The notes under the pieces: model-generated
What the model saw: only the letters and a program-made list of their open reading frames with translations
Told to the model about the DNA's origin: nothing
The model's database searches: none
NCBI GenBank assembly: GCA_036374175.1
Contig: DASUUH010000064.1
Span: 1-38,971 of the forward strand
DNA length: 38,971 bases
Origin: JASLBX01 sp036374175
GTDB lineage: Bacteria; Actinomycetota; Actinomycetes; Jiangellales; Jiangellaceae
Direction: 5' to 3'
Shown: positions 27,642 through 35,362 of the stretch, in pieces
Position numbering within the stretch: the first letter of the stretch is position 1
Layout of the letters: every line of letters starts with the position of its first letter
Made by a program: the position numbers and the translations under genes

Positions 27642-27700
27642 CGGTCCCGTCGTCCGCGCGCCGCGATGGCCGCGATAAGCCTTCAGCCGTGAGGTAGCAA

Positions 27701-28645
27701 GTGGCCACCGTCAAGACTGCTCGCCCGGTGGCCGACGCGACTCAGCGGACCCGTCCACCGTTACGCGTCCTGGTCAGTGCCTATGCCTCGCTGATGAAGC
27801 TGCGTGTCATCGAGCTTTTGCTGGTGACCACGCTGCCGGCGATGGTGCTCGCCCAACGGGGGATTCCGCCGCCGTGGCTGGTCTTGATGACACTCGCCGG
27901 CGGCACTCTCGCCGCCGGCAGCGCGCACGCGTTCAACCAGGTACTCGAGCGCGATATCGACGTGCACATGCGCCGGACGCGGCGGCGTCCGGTTGCGACA
28001 GGTCTCATCTCACCGCGAGCAGGCGCCGTCTTTGCGGCCGCACTACTCGTGGTCGCCATCGGTGTGATGCTGGTATTCGTCAACCCGCTGGCAGCAGCCC
28101 TTACGTTGGCCGCCAACCTGTTCTACGTCTTGATCTACACGGTTGTGCTCAAGCGGCGGACGGCCCAGAACATCGTGTGGGGCGGGGTCGCGGGTTGCCT
28201 GCCCACGCTCATCGGCTGGGCCGCAGTCACCGGATCGCTCGCGTGGCCGCCGGTCCTGCTCTTCTTGATCGTGTTCTTCTGGACGCCTCCGCACTACTGG
28301 CCGCTCGCCATGCGGTATCGGGACGACTACGAGCAGGTCGGCGTGCCGATGCTGCCTGTTGTGGCGTCCGCCTCGCGGGTGGCCGCCCAGATCGTCGCGT
28401 ACTCGTGGGCGATGGTGGCCACGTCCTTCGTGTTGCTTCCGGTCGCCGATCTCGACTGGCTGTACGGTGTGCTCGCCGCACTCGCCGGAGTGTGGTTCCT
28501 GACCGAGGCATACCGCCTCTATGCCCGTGCCCGGCGTGACGCCACGGCCGCGAACCTCAAGGCGATGCGCCTGTTCCACGGTTCGATCACCTACTTGACG
28601 GTCGTGTTCGTGGCGGTGGCAGCGGACGTGCTACTGCTGGGTTGA
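27701..28645 (+). CDS. ctaB: Protoheme IX farnesyltransferase (heme O synthase)
   Basis: CtaB adds a farnesyl group to heme B to make heme O, the first step of heme A synthesis for the aa3 cytochrome oxidase. The 314-residue product is a UbiA-family membrane protein with about nine helices. The prenyl-diphosphate/Mg2+-binding loop NQVLERDIDVHMRRTRRRP is at about residues 80-98, and the second loop region FWTPPHYWPLAMRYRDDYEQVGVPMLPV is conserved. The GTG start has GAGGT 7-11 bases upstream. It is divergent from tkt, as in other actinobacteria. Its partner ctaA lies about 3 kb further on. Confidence 0.96.
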   Translation: MATVKTARPVADATQRTRPPLRVLVSAYASLMKLRVIELLLVTTLPAMVLAQRGIPPPWLVLMTLAGGTLAAGSAHAFNQVLERDIDVHMRRTRRRPVATGLISPRAGAVFAAALLVVAIGVMLVFVNPLAAALTLAANLFYVLIYTVVLKRRTAQNIVWGGVAGCLPTLIGWAAVTGSLAWPPVLLFLIVFFWTPPHYWPLAMRYRDDYEQVGVPMLPVVASASRVAAQIVAYSWAMVATSFVLLPVADLDWLYGVLAALAGVWFLTEAYRLYARARRDATAANLKAMRLFHGSITYLTVVFVAVAADVLLLG

Positions 28646-28647
28646 TC

Positions 28648-29283
28648 ATGGGTGATCGTGTTCTCGGCATCGTAGGCCTGGTCATACTGGGTGGGACGGT
28701 GGTGTGGGCGATTGCCGGTGGCGACCCTGAACCGGTGGGTGCGCTTCTGATCATTGGGCTCGGCGTGGTGATCGCGGACGCTGTCGTCTGGCGATTCGCC
28801 GACCGGGGCCTGGACGCGCCAGACGGTGTGACCCTGCCTAGCCCGCCGTGGGGGCTGTTAGTCGGACCCGCGGGCGGGCTCGGGCTCGCTGCTGCCGTCC
28901 TCATCGGCGTCCCGTTGCTCGCCGTGGTGTCGGCGATCGCGCTTGTCGCGGCGCTGCCCGGGCTGTATGCCCGGTTCCCGGCCGGTGCGGTTCCGTTGCG
29001 GGTGGTACGCCACGCCCAGCGGGTCCGCCGGTTCGCCGAGGCGCACGGGGTCTCGCGCCGCCAGCCGATACCCGGTTACGTGACCCCGCTCGGGGAGGGC
29101 GGCGCCAGGTTTGTTGTGGTCGCGCCCGACCGCGCGTGGGCCGGCCTTGTGGTCCACCAGGACGAAGCCGAGCTCGTCGCCAAGCTCGCATCGGTGGAGT
29201 TACGCGACCGGATGAGCCCCGAACTGGGCCGCCAGCTCGCGACCGGCCGGCGGTACTGGGAGACGATGATCCAGTCCTGGTGA
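28648..29283 (+). CDS. Membrane protein of unknown function
   Basis: I do not recognise a family. The 211-residue product has four predicted membrane segments at about residues 5-24, 30-48, 68-86 and 88-105, then a soluble C-terminal half (about 115-211) that is basic at first (VRHAQRVRRFAEAHGVSRRQPIPG) and ends RRYWETMIQSW. A start at TTG 28642 would put it across the ctaB stop; the ATG at 28648 lies 2 bases after it. Either way it is tightly linked to ctaB and probably cotranscribed. A role in heme or oxidase biogenesis is a guess from position only. Confidence 0.75.
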   Translation: MGDRVLGIVGLVILGGTVVWAIAGGDPEPVGALLIIGLGVVIADAVVWRFADRGLDAPDGVTLPSPPWGLLVGPAGGLGLAAAVLIGVPLLAVVSAIALVAALPGLYARFPAGAVPLRVVRHAQRVRRFAEAHGVSRRQPIPGYVTPLGEGGARFVVVAPDRAWAGLVVHQDEAELVAKLASVELRDRMSPELGRQLATGRRYWETMIQSW

Positions 29284-29348
29284 TATGACCTGGAGTCGCG
29301 CCCGGGCGTGACTCTGCATAACGGCATCGGTCACGGTTTGGTGACGTT

Positions 29349-29379
29349 TTGTTCAGCGCCTTATTAGTCCCGATAGAGT
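29349..29379 (+). promoter_or_regulatory. Candidate promoter of the LPXTG protein gene
   Basis: TTGTTC (29349-29354) and TAGAGT (29374-29379) are 19 bases apart, about 40 bases before the ATG at 29417. A ribosome site GAAGGGAG lies about 9 bases before that ATG. The gene is not joined to the preceding one (gap 133 bases), so its own promoter is expected. Confidence 0.35.
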
Positions 29380-29416
29380 ACGGCTCGCGATCTAAGGGTG
29401 AAGGGAGCAATCCAGG

Positions 29417-29908
29417 ATGAAGCGTGTGCTAGCGGTCGCCGTCATGTCGGTGCTAGCGTTCCTCGGCTTCGCCGGTACGGCGTCGGCCGCCGACGGCATC
29501 GACGAAGCGCTGCTTGCGAAGTGTTCGGCGGAGTTTGATGAAGCGTTCTTCGATCTCACCGCGCACCTTGACGACGTCGAGTTCGACCAGTTGATCTACG
29601 ACATCGAAGATCTGTTCACCAAGTTCGATATGGAACAGATCAGTGAAGCGGAACTGGAAGCGGGTCTCGAGGCGCTGCTGCCAGGCTTGGTTGCCATCTT
29701 CATCGACTTCTTCGAGTGCCTCGACACCGAGGAGCCAAAGAAGCCGGACCTTGACGAGCCGCGCAAGCCCGCCACCGTGCCGACGTCCGTTCCCGCCGGC
29801 CAGTTGCCAGACACTGGCACCGGCGTCACCGCCGCGCTCATCGGCCTCGGCTTGGCCGCTGCCGGCAGTGGGATCTTGCTGGCTCGCCGGTTGGTGAACC
29901 ACTCCTAG
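29417..29908 (+). CDS. Small acidic LPXTG cell-wall-anchored protein
   Basis: The 163-residue protein has a signal peptide (residues 1-24, ending TASA) and a C-terminal sortase signal: LPDTG at 130-134, a hydrophobic helix (about 136-155) and a basic tail (ARRLVNHS). The mature part is short (about 105 residues), very acidic and predicted helical up to residue 103, with two cysteines (Cys36 and Cys101) that may form a disulfide across the helical bundle. Residues 104-128 are a Pro/Lys-rich stalk. No known domain is recognised. No sortase gene is in the window. A 15-bp perfect hairpin follows the stop. Confidence 0.83.
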   Translation: MKRVLAVAVMSVLAFLGFAGTASAADGIDEALLAKCSAEFDEAFFDLTAHLDDVEFDQLIYDIEDLFTKFDMEQISEAELEAGLEALLPGLVAIFIDFFECLDTEEPKKPDLDEPRKPATVPTSVPAGQLPDTGTGVTAALIGLGLAAAGSGILLARRLVNHS

Positions 29909-29918
29909 GCACCTCCTC

Positions 29919-29957
29919 CAGTGCCCTCGGCCCAGTCGAAGCGGGCCGAGGGCACTG
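29919..29957 (+). terminator. Perfect 15-bp terminator hairpin after the LPXTG gene
   Basis: CAGTGCCCTCGGCCC (29919-29933) is perfectly complementary to GGGCCGAGGGCACTG (29943-29957) across a 9-base loop, starting 11 bases after the stop codon. A GC-rich stem without a T-tract is the usual actinobacterial terminator form. It is the strongest hairpin found in the window. Confidence 0.75.
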
Positions 29958-30046
29958 AACTGTCCAGCGGGTGCTGTTTCGGGTGGCTGGCGACCTGCCT
30001 GCACATCTGCAGCACCGCCCGTGACGGACGGATAAGCGCGTTCGCT

Positions 30047-30105
30047 GCAGCGACACCAAGTGCTGCAGTGGCAGCGACACCAAGTGCTGCAGTGGCAGCG
30101 ACACC
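30047..30105. repeat. 24-base tandem repeat, about 2.5 copies
   Basis: The unit GCAGCGACACCAAGTGCTGCAGTG occurs identically at 30047-30070 and 30071-30094, followed by 11 matching bases at 30095-30105. The unit contains CTGCAG. Its length is a multiple of three, but it does not lie in a supported gene. Exact copies point to recent duplication or slippage; copy number may differ between strains. Confidence 0.85.
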
Positions 30106-30186
30106 GGTGATGCAAATGCGCGAGGCAAGTCGGCAGTCCGAGGACCGCAAGCCCGGCAGGAGCGCAACTGTAAGGCGCAACCACCC

Positions 30187-30215
30187 TTGACACCACCTGT
30201 GGTGCAGATCACACT
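30187..30215 (+). promoter_or_regulatory. Candidate regulated promoter of the LVIVD protein gene
   Basis: A perfect -35 TTGACA (30187-30192) is followed 17 bases later by CACACT (30210-30215), a weak -10. A palindrome CACCAC-CT-GTGGTG (30191-30204) overlaps the -35 and spacer, the right place for a repressor operator. The predicted leader would be about 135 bases and contains a small hairpin (GAAGC at 30266-30270, GCTTC at 30288-30292). Confidence 0.42.
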
Positions 30216-30357
30216 GGCGTTCGTCCAGGAGCGGACCCGGCACTCCATCGATCTCTGTTGAAACGGAAGCTTCACCCCGCGAAGTGGGCTTCTGCCATCG
30301 CAGAACTCCACGCCTCGCCGGGTCGGGGGGAACACGAGGTCATGGGAGGTTGGGCAA

Positions 30358-31743
30358 ATGCGAACATCATCTAAGGGCGTCGCCGTGCTTGTGGGGCTCG
30401 GTGTCCTCATGGCGCCGCAAACGGCGGTGGCAACGCCGCTCGATGACGTCGTGAGTACGTTCACGTACTCGCAGAACATGCATCCGCTTGGCTACTCGCC
30501 AAGGATCATTCCGCTGGCCAATGCCGAGCCGGGGGCAGGATCGTTCAACTCCGACCTCGCGTTCTGGGGCGACTTGGCGGTCCAGGGGTCATACGCAGGT
30601 TTCCGGCTCATTGACATCTCTTCACCGGCAAACCCGCGAGAGATCATCAATTGGGAGGAGTGCGCCAGCCGGTTCAACAGCCAGGGGAACCAGGGCGATG
30701 TGATCATTTGGGAAAACCTGATCATCCGCTCCTGGAACTCACCGACGCCGGCCAGTGGATCCCAATGCGGAGACTGGCCCATGGCGCCCGGCGAGGAGGG
30801 CGTTCATGTCATCGACATCAGCGATCCGCTGAATCCCGATGTGGTCGCGTTCGTCGACACTCCGACCGGCTCCCACACTGCGACGCTGGTGCCTGATCTG
30901 GAGAACAACAGGCTGCTGGTCTACAACAACTCCGCCCCAGGCGGGTTCGACATGATCGAGGTACCCCTCGACGATCCCGCTGCCGCAAGCTACGTCGGCG
31001 CCTTCGCGACGGGCGGCGGATGCCACGACTGGGCCGTCATCCTCGGAGACGTATTGAGAGCCGCGTGTTCCGGTGGAGGCGGATTCCGGATGTTCAGCCT
31101 CGGCGGCCCCAGCGGCGGCTCGCTGGACAACCCGCAACTTCTCTACTTCGTCCCGTTCTTCAGCGGCCATTCCGCCGCGTTCACCTGGGACGGCAAGTAC
31201 CTGGTCTTCGGCTGGGAGCCCGGCGGAGGCGGCGGAGCCCGTTGCACAGCGACGGGGACCCAGGTCACCCCGACGACCGTCCAGACCGACGACATGAAGT
31301 CGTACTTCTTCTTCGATGTTGAGACCGGTGAGCAAGTCGGGCAGTTCGTCTTGCCGCGTGATCAGACGCTCCAGGAGAACTGCACGATCCACAACTACAA
31401 CATCGTGCCGACCGACAAGCGCTACATCCTTGTCTCGGGCAATTACCAGGCCGGGATAAGCGTCGTCGACTTCACCGACCCGACGAACGCGAAGGAGATC
31501 GCCTTCGCCGATCCGGCACCGTTGGTCAACCCGGACAACCCGGCCGGCATCGAACTCGGTGGCGACTGGTCGACCTACTGGTACAACGGCCATATCTATG
31601 AGTCCGACATCACGCGGGGGCTCATCGTATGGAAGCTGAGCGACGCCGCCGTTGCCGGCGCTAAGCGGTTCGATCACCTCAACCCGCAGACTGCAATGAC
31701 CTCGTTCCCGTTCAAGGGAACGGCATTCGGCTCCGGCTCGTAG
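30358..31743 (+). CDS. Secreted LVIVD-repeat (beta-propeller-like) protein
   Basis: The 461-residue product has a signal peptide (cleavage probably after Ala25, TAVA). The mature protein holds several LVIVD-type repeats, which build beta-propellers: GFRLIDISSPANPREI (about 82-97), GVHVIDISDPLNPDVVAFV (about 148-166), GISVVDFTDPTNAKEIAFA (about 364-382) and GLIVWKLSD near the end. Between them are conserved patches such as GGGCHDWAVI, HSAAFTWDGKYLVFGWEPGGGG and NCTIHNYNIVP, with several cysteines suited to disulfides outside the cell. Such proteins are common in actinobacteria and other phyla; substrate and function are unknown. The ATG has GGAGG 9 bases upstream. It has no membrane anchor, so it is probably released or loosely wall-bound. 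Confidence 0.87.
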   Translation: MRTSSKGVAVLVGLGVLMAPQTAVATPLDDVVSTFTYSQNMHPLGYSPRIIPLANAEPGAGSFNSDLAFWGDLAVQGSYAGFRLIDISSPANPREIINWEECASRFNSQGNQGDVIIWENLIIRSWNSPTPASGSQCGDWPMAPGEEGVHVIDISDPLNPDVVAFVDTPTGSHTATLVPDLENNRLLVYNNSAPGGFDMIEVPLDDPAAASYVGAFATGGGCHDWAVILGDVLRAACSGGGGFRMFSLGGPSGGSLDNPQLLYFVPFFSGHSAAFTWDGKYLVFGWEPGGGGGARCTATGTQVTPTTVQTDDMKSYFFFDVETGEQVGQFVLPRDQTLQENCTIHNYNIVPTDKRYILVSGNYQAGISVVDFTDPTNAKEIAFADPAPLVNPDNPAGIELGGDWSTYWYNGHIYESDITRGLIVWKLSDAAVAGAKRFDHLNPQTAMTSFPFKGTAFGSGS

Positions 31744-31756
31744 GTAACGGCTCGCA

Positions 31757-31792
31757 TCGTACGGAGGGTGGCGCTGGCCATCCTCCGTACGA
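31757..31792. terminator. Bidirectional terminator between LVIVD gene and ctaA
   Basis: TCGTACGGAGGGTGG (31757-31771) pairs with CCATCCTCCGTACGA (31778-31792) over 15 positions with one G-U type pair and a 6-base loop. It fills the 56-base gap between the convergent LVIVD gene and ctaA and can stop transcription from both sides. Confidence 0.72.
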
Positions 31793-31799
31793 CTCGCCG

Positions 31800-32768
31800 T
31801 CAGGCCGGTCGAGCCACGGGCAGCCAGCGGGAGGCGAGCCAGGCATCGACTGCCGCGGCGATCAGCAGGGCGGCACCGAGCATGTGCAAGCCGACGAGGA
31901 CCTCGGGCAGTTCAAGGATGTACTGGACGGCGCCGATCAGGCTCTGGCCCAACTCGACAATGAACAGAACGCTTGCGGCCGCCGCCAGTCGGCCGGGTGA
32001 GCCGAGCGCGCGGGCCGCGGCGTACAGGCCGATGGTGAGCCCTACCAGCAGCGCGACGGCGTGCGCGTGAATCTGCGACACGCTGGCCACGTCGAAGCCG
32101 GTCCGCGGCGAGTTAGGGTCCCCAGCGTGCGGACCGCTGCCCGTGACGATGGTGCCCAGGTAGACCACCAGGTAGGCCGCCGCCACGGTGATCAGTGCCA
32201 GCCGGCTCAGCCAGGGCGAATCAACCCGAGGGGGGACGACACCAAGCGGCCGCTGCGCGCGGCGGACCAGGACGGTGGCGACTCCGATGAGGGCGGCCGA
32301 GCACATGAAGTGCAGCATGACCACCCACGGATTGAGCCCCGACCACACCGTCATCCCGCCGATGACCGCTTGCGCCGGGATACCGAGCAGCAGTACCACC
32401 GACGGCACCACAAGGTCACGGCGAGGTCGATCGGAGCGCAGCGTCCGCCACACGGCAGCCAACATGAGCGCGGCGATGACACCGAGGACGAACGTGAGCG
32501 TGCGGTTGCCTAACTCCACGGCTCCGCGGATTCCCATCTCAGGCGTCGCCAGCAGGGAGCTGGGCGTGCATTGCGGCCACTCCGGGCAACCCAGACCCGA
32601 ACCGGTCAGCCGAACGGCGCCGCCCGTGACGACGATCCCGACCTGCGAAGCAAGCGACGCGATCGCCAGTCCGCGGATGACCCGCTCGGACGGCAACGGC
32701 ACTCGCGCCACCACTCTCGAGGGTCGGGGGACTGGCGTGCGGGTTTCTGCCGTGGTCACGCCAGCCAT
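31800..32768 (-). CDS. ctaA: Heme A synthase (COX15/CtaA family)
   Basis: CtaA oxidises the heme O methyl group to a formyl group, giving heme A for cytochrome aa3. The 322-residue membrane protein has about eight helices in two four-helix halves. Recognised segments are VRLTGSGLGCPEWPQCTP with a cysteine pair, AVIGGMTVWSGLNPWVVMLHF with a ligand-type His, VTGSGPHAGDPNSPRTGF, QIHAHAVALLVG and GLHMLGAALL. The first ligand site of the N-terminal half reads ELGNRTLT rather than a His form. I chose the ATG at 32768, with GGGAG about 10 bases upstream; the open frame continues into the permease gene but carries no family similarity there. It is the last gene of an ABC ATPase-permease-ctaA series. 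Confidence 0.92.
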   Translation of the reverse strand: MAGVTTAETRTPVPRPSRVVARVPLPSERVIRGLAIASLASQVGIVVTGGAVRLTGSGLGCPEWPQCTPSSLLATPEMGIRGAVELGNRTLTFVLGVIAALMLAAVWRTLRSDRPRRDLVVPSVVLLLGIPAQAVIGGMTVWSGLNPWVVMLHFMCSAALIGVATVLVRRAQRPLGVVPPRVDSPWLSRLALITVAAAYLVVYLGTIVTGSGPHAGDPNSPRTGFDVASVSQIHAHAVALLVGLTIGLYAAARALGSPGRLAAAASVLFIVELGQSLIGAVQYILELPEVLVGLHMLGAALLIAAAVDAWLASRWLPVARPA

Positions 32769-32775
32769 GGTAGGT

Positions 32776-33537
32776 CTACTCCCAGCGGAACCAGCGCGCG
32801 GCTGCGGCAAAACCGAGCACAGCCCAGGCGCCGAGGATGGCCAATGGTGCCCACGGCATCCCAGCGCCGTCGACCAGTACGTCTCGCAAGCCACGCGCAA
32901 GTGCACCGGTCGGTGTGGCCTCGAGGACCGGCCGAATACCGTGCGGGAACCTATCGAGCGGGACGAATATGCCACCAAGCCCGAGGAGCAACAGATAGAT
33001 CAGATTCGCAGCGGCCAGGGTGGCCTCGGCGCGAAGCGTTCCGGCGATAAGCATGGCCAGCCCGCCGAAGGCGAACGTCCCGGCGACCAACAGGCCGGCC
33101 ACCGCGAACGGCGATCCGTGCGGCTGCCAGCCCAGCACCAGCCCCAGCCCGCCGACGAGTACGACCTGGATCGCCAGGACCGCCAGCACCGTTCCGGCCT
33201 TGGCCATGAGAAGGCCCCAGCGCGGCAGCGGCGAGACGGCGAGCCGCTTGAGAACTCCGTAGCGCCGCTCGTACCCGGTTGCGATGGCTAGCGAGGTGAA
33301 TGCGGTGGACATGACGGCCAGCGCCAGGATGCCCGGCACCAAAAAGTCGATCTTACGAACCGGCGCCGGGTCCAGGACTGGGACTGCGGCGAGCAAGCCC
33401 AGGAGGACCACGGGAATGATCACGGTGAGCAACAGCTGCTCACCGTTGCGCAGCAGGAGGCGGGTCTCGAACACCGTCTGCGCCAGCAGCATTCGCGGCA
33501 GCGGCGCGGCGCCGGGAGCCGGGGCCGGCGTCGTCAC
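32776..33537 (-). CDS. ABC-2 type transporter permease
   Basis: The 253-residue product has six hydrophobic segments and the ABC-2 family layout. A cytoplasmic amphipathic start (LPRMLLAQTVFETRLLLRNGEQ) leads to a first helix pair, a conserved loop ERRYGVLKRLAVSPLPRW, then GFGGLAMLIAGT-like helices and the P-rich PTGALARGLRDVL segment before the last helix. It would form the membrane part of an exporter with the ATPase encoded just upstream. The GTG at 33537 overlaps the ATPase stop (GTGA). The substrate is not known; the conserved link with ctaA and suf genes in actinobacteria suggests a respiratory or metal/heme context, which is an inference. Confidence 0.87.
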   Translation of the reverse strand: MTTPAPAPGAAPLPRMLLAQTVFETRLLLRNGEQLLLTVIIPVVLLGLLAAVPVLDPAPVRKIDFLVPGILALAVMSTAFTSLAIATGYERRYGVLKRLAVSPLPRWGLLMAKAGTVLAVLAIQVVLVGGLGLVLGWQPHGSPFAVAGLLVAGTFAFGGLAMLIAGTLRAEATLAAANLIYLLLLGLGGIFVPLDRFPHGIRPVLEATPTGALARGLRDVLVDGAGMPWAPLAILGAWAVLGFAAAARWFRWE

Positions 33538-34490
33538 CGCAGCTCCTTGCCGGTCAGCTCGAGAAACACGTCCTCTAGCGTGCGCCGCCCCACCTGCAGG
33601 CCCTGAGCCAGCACGCCACGGGCGGCGCACCACGCGGTCAACGCGGCGAGCAGGTCAGGAGTGATCTCGCCGTCGACTATGTAACGTCCGCCGCTGACTT
33701 CGGTCACCCGCACTGAGCCGGGCAACCCCGCAGCGAGCGAAGCGACGTCAAGCCCGGGCGGGCCGTCGAACTGCACAATGCCCTCCGCACCGTCGGCCGT
33801 GAGTGACGAGGGCGATCCCTCGGCCACCAGCCGGCCCTGGTCGACGATGACCACGTAGTCGGCGAGCCGCTCCACCTCGTCCATGAGGTGGGTCGTCAGG
33901 ATGATCGAGACTCCGTCGCTGCGGAGTTGTTCCATGAGTTCCCACGTGGCCCGGCGGGCCTGCGGGTCGAGGCCCGCGGTCGGCTCGTCCAGGAACACCA
34001 GCTCCGGGCGGCCGACCAGGGCGGCCGCCAGGGCCACCCGCTGGCGCTGCCCCCCGGACAACCGCCTGATCGGGGTCCGCAACGTTCCGCCGAGCCCGAG
34101 CCGGTCGATCAGCAGGCCGACGTCCAGCGGATGGGCGTGTAAGCGGGCCAGGTGCCGCAGCAGTTCGCCGGGCCGGGCCGCGGGGTAGAGACCGGCGCCC
34201 TCCTGGAGCATGACACCGACCCGAGGGCGCAGTGCCAGGCCGTCTTGCCACGGATCGCGACCGAGTACCCGAACGGCTCCGCTGTCCGCGCGGCGGTAAC
34301 CCTCGCAGCACTCGACAGTTGTCGTCTTACCGGCACCGTTAGGTCCGAGCAACGCCGTGATCGCCGCCCGTTCGGCGGTGAAGCTCAACCGGTTTACGGC
34401 GACAATCCCGCCGGCCGGCCCGCCGTATCGCTTGACCAGCGACGAGACCTCAACGGCGGGGGAACCTTCCACGGCTGGTAAGTCTGGCAC
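33534..34490 (-). CDS. ABC transporter ATP-binding protein
   Basis: The 318-residue protein has all ABC ATPase motifs in order: Walker A GPNGAGKTTT, a Q-loop in VGVMLQEG, the signature LSGGQRQRVALAAAL, Walker B LVFLDEPTAGLDP and the H-loop in ILTTHLMDEVERLAD. A C-terminal extension of about 90 residues follows, as in DrrA/CcmA-like exporter ATPases. The start at GTG 34490 gives VPDLPAVEGSP before the first strand; there is no strong ribosome site, and a GTG at 34472 is an alternative. It lies 83 bases from the divergent sufR and overlaps the permease gene. Confidence 0.9.
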   Translation of the reverse strand: MPDLPAVEGSPAVEVSSLVKRYGGPAGGIVAVNRLSFTAERAAITALLGPNGAGKTTTVECCEGYRRADSGAVRVLGRDPWQDGLALRPRVGVMLQEGAGLYPAARPGELLRHLARLHAHPLDVGLLIDRLGLGGTLRTPIRRLSGGQRQRVALAAALVGRPELVFLDEPTAGLDPQARRATWELMEQLRSDGVSIILTTHLMDEVERLADYVVIVDQGRLVAEGSPSSLTADGAEGIVQFDGPPGLDVASLAAGLPGSVRVTEVSGGRYIVDGEITPDLLAALTAWCAARGVLAQGLQVGRRTLEDVFLELTGKELR

Positions 34491-34573
34491 GCCGGGGCTG
34501 TAGCGACGCAGCCGGCGGCGCGAGTAAGGGTGACCTGAGTGACACACGCCACCCGGGCGCACTTGTCTCCGGG

Positions 34574-35362
34574 ATGGAAATAGACCACGATGGTGTTGTG
34601 AAAAACGTGCGGGACATCACGGCGGAGCGGGCGACGGCTCGCGACGTCGGCGATCCGCATGCCGGCACCCGCGAGCGGGTCGCGCGATCGATTCTTGAGA
34701 ACGGACCATCCACGGCCGCAGCGCTGGCCGATCGTCTGGGCCTCACCCCGGCGGCGGTGCGGCGGCATCTGGACACCCTGCTCGCCGACGGCATGATCGA
34801 GGCCCGCGAGCCGCGCGTCTACGGACATCGCGGCAGGGGCCGACCGGCGAAGGTGTTCGCGCTCACCGAAGCAGGGCGCGACGCTTTCGAGCAGGCTTAC
34901 GACGATCTCGCCGTCAGTGCGCTGCACTTCCTGGCCAGTACCGGCGGAGAGAAGCTGGTGGCCGATTTCGCCAGGCAGCGGGTCGCCGCACTGGAGGAGC
35001 GGTATCGCCCGGTCATCGAAGCCGCCACGCCCGACGAGCGCGCACAGGTGCTCGCCAGCGTGCTGACCTCGGACGGATATGCTGCATCGGCTCAGTCCTC
35101 GCCCGTCGCACCCGGCGAGCAACTGTGCCAGCACCACTGTCCGGTGGCACACGTGGCCGAGCAGTTCCCTCAGTTGTGTGAGGCCGAGACCGAGGCGTTC
35201 GCCCGGTTGCTGGGCACGCACGTCCAGCGGCTGGCGACCATCGCGCACGGCGACGGCGTCTGTACCACCCACATTCCCCGAGTTCAGGGGAAGACCGGTC
35301 CGCGCGGACCGGCCAGCACCCCACTGAATATGACCGACAACGACGCGGAGAGGATCTCTTAA
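34574..35362 (+). CDS. sufR: SufR-family iron-sulfur cluster-sensing repressor
   Basis: SufR represses the suf operon when its own Fe-S cluster is intact. The 262-residue product has a winged helix-turn-helix at about residues 33-95 (TRERVARSILENGPSTAAALADRLG, then AVRRHLDTLLADGMIEA and RGRGRPAK). Four conserved cysteines in the C-terminal half (Cys185, 189, 202 and 230; CQHHC, QLCEAETEAF, GDGVCTTH) are probable cluster ligands. It is transcribed with sufB, whose ATG overlaps its TAA by one base, so autoregulation is likely. The start is uncertain: ATG 34574 is used, and a GTG at 34598 (residue 9) is possible. Confidence 0.94.
   Translation: MEIDHDGVVKNVRDITAERATARDVGDPHAGTRERVARSILENGPSTAAALADRLGLTPAAVRRHLDTLLADGMIEAREPRVYGHRGRGRPAKVFALTEAGRDAFEQAYDDLAVSALHFLASTGGEKLVADFARQRVAALEERYRPVIEAATPDERAQVLASVLTSDGYAASAQSSPVAPGEQLCQHHCPVAHVAEQFPQLCEAETEAFARLLGTHVQRLATIAHGDGVCTTHIPRVQGKTGPRGPASTPLNMTDNDAERIS

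Larger units (their letters stand above)
29958..30357. other. Non-coding stretch between LPXTG and LVIVD genes
   Basis: No credible gene was found here in either direction. The stretch holds a 24-base tandem repeat (30047-30105), a TTGACA promoter candidate with an overlapping palindrome (30187-30215) and a small hairpin (30266-30292) in the presumed leader of the next gene. Short open frames cross it only because the sequence is GC-rich; the one through the repeat reads VAATAALG or AAVAATPS units and has no supporting ribosome site. Confidence 0.6.

Noticed and set aside
30047..30105. CRISPR array
   Set aside because: The repeats are directly adjacent with no spacers and only about 2.5 copies; no cas genes nearby.
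29921..30190. 89-residue open frame carrying the tandem repeat
   Set aside because: Begins inside the terminator hairpin, has no ribosome site and no family similarity; the repeat region is better read as non-coding.
34491..34573. SufR operator between the ABC ATPase and sufR
   Set aside because: An autoregulatory site is expected here, but only a weak GGGTG/CACCC inverted match is seen and no convincing longer palindrome.
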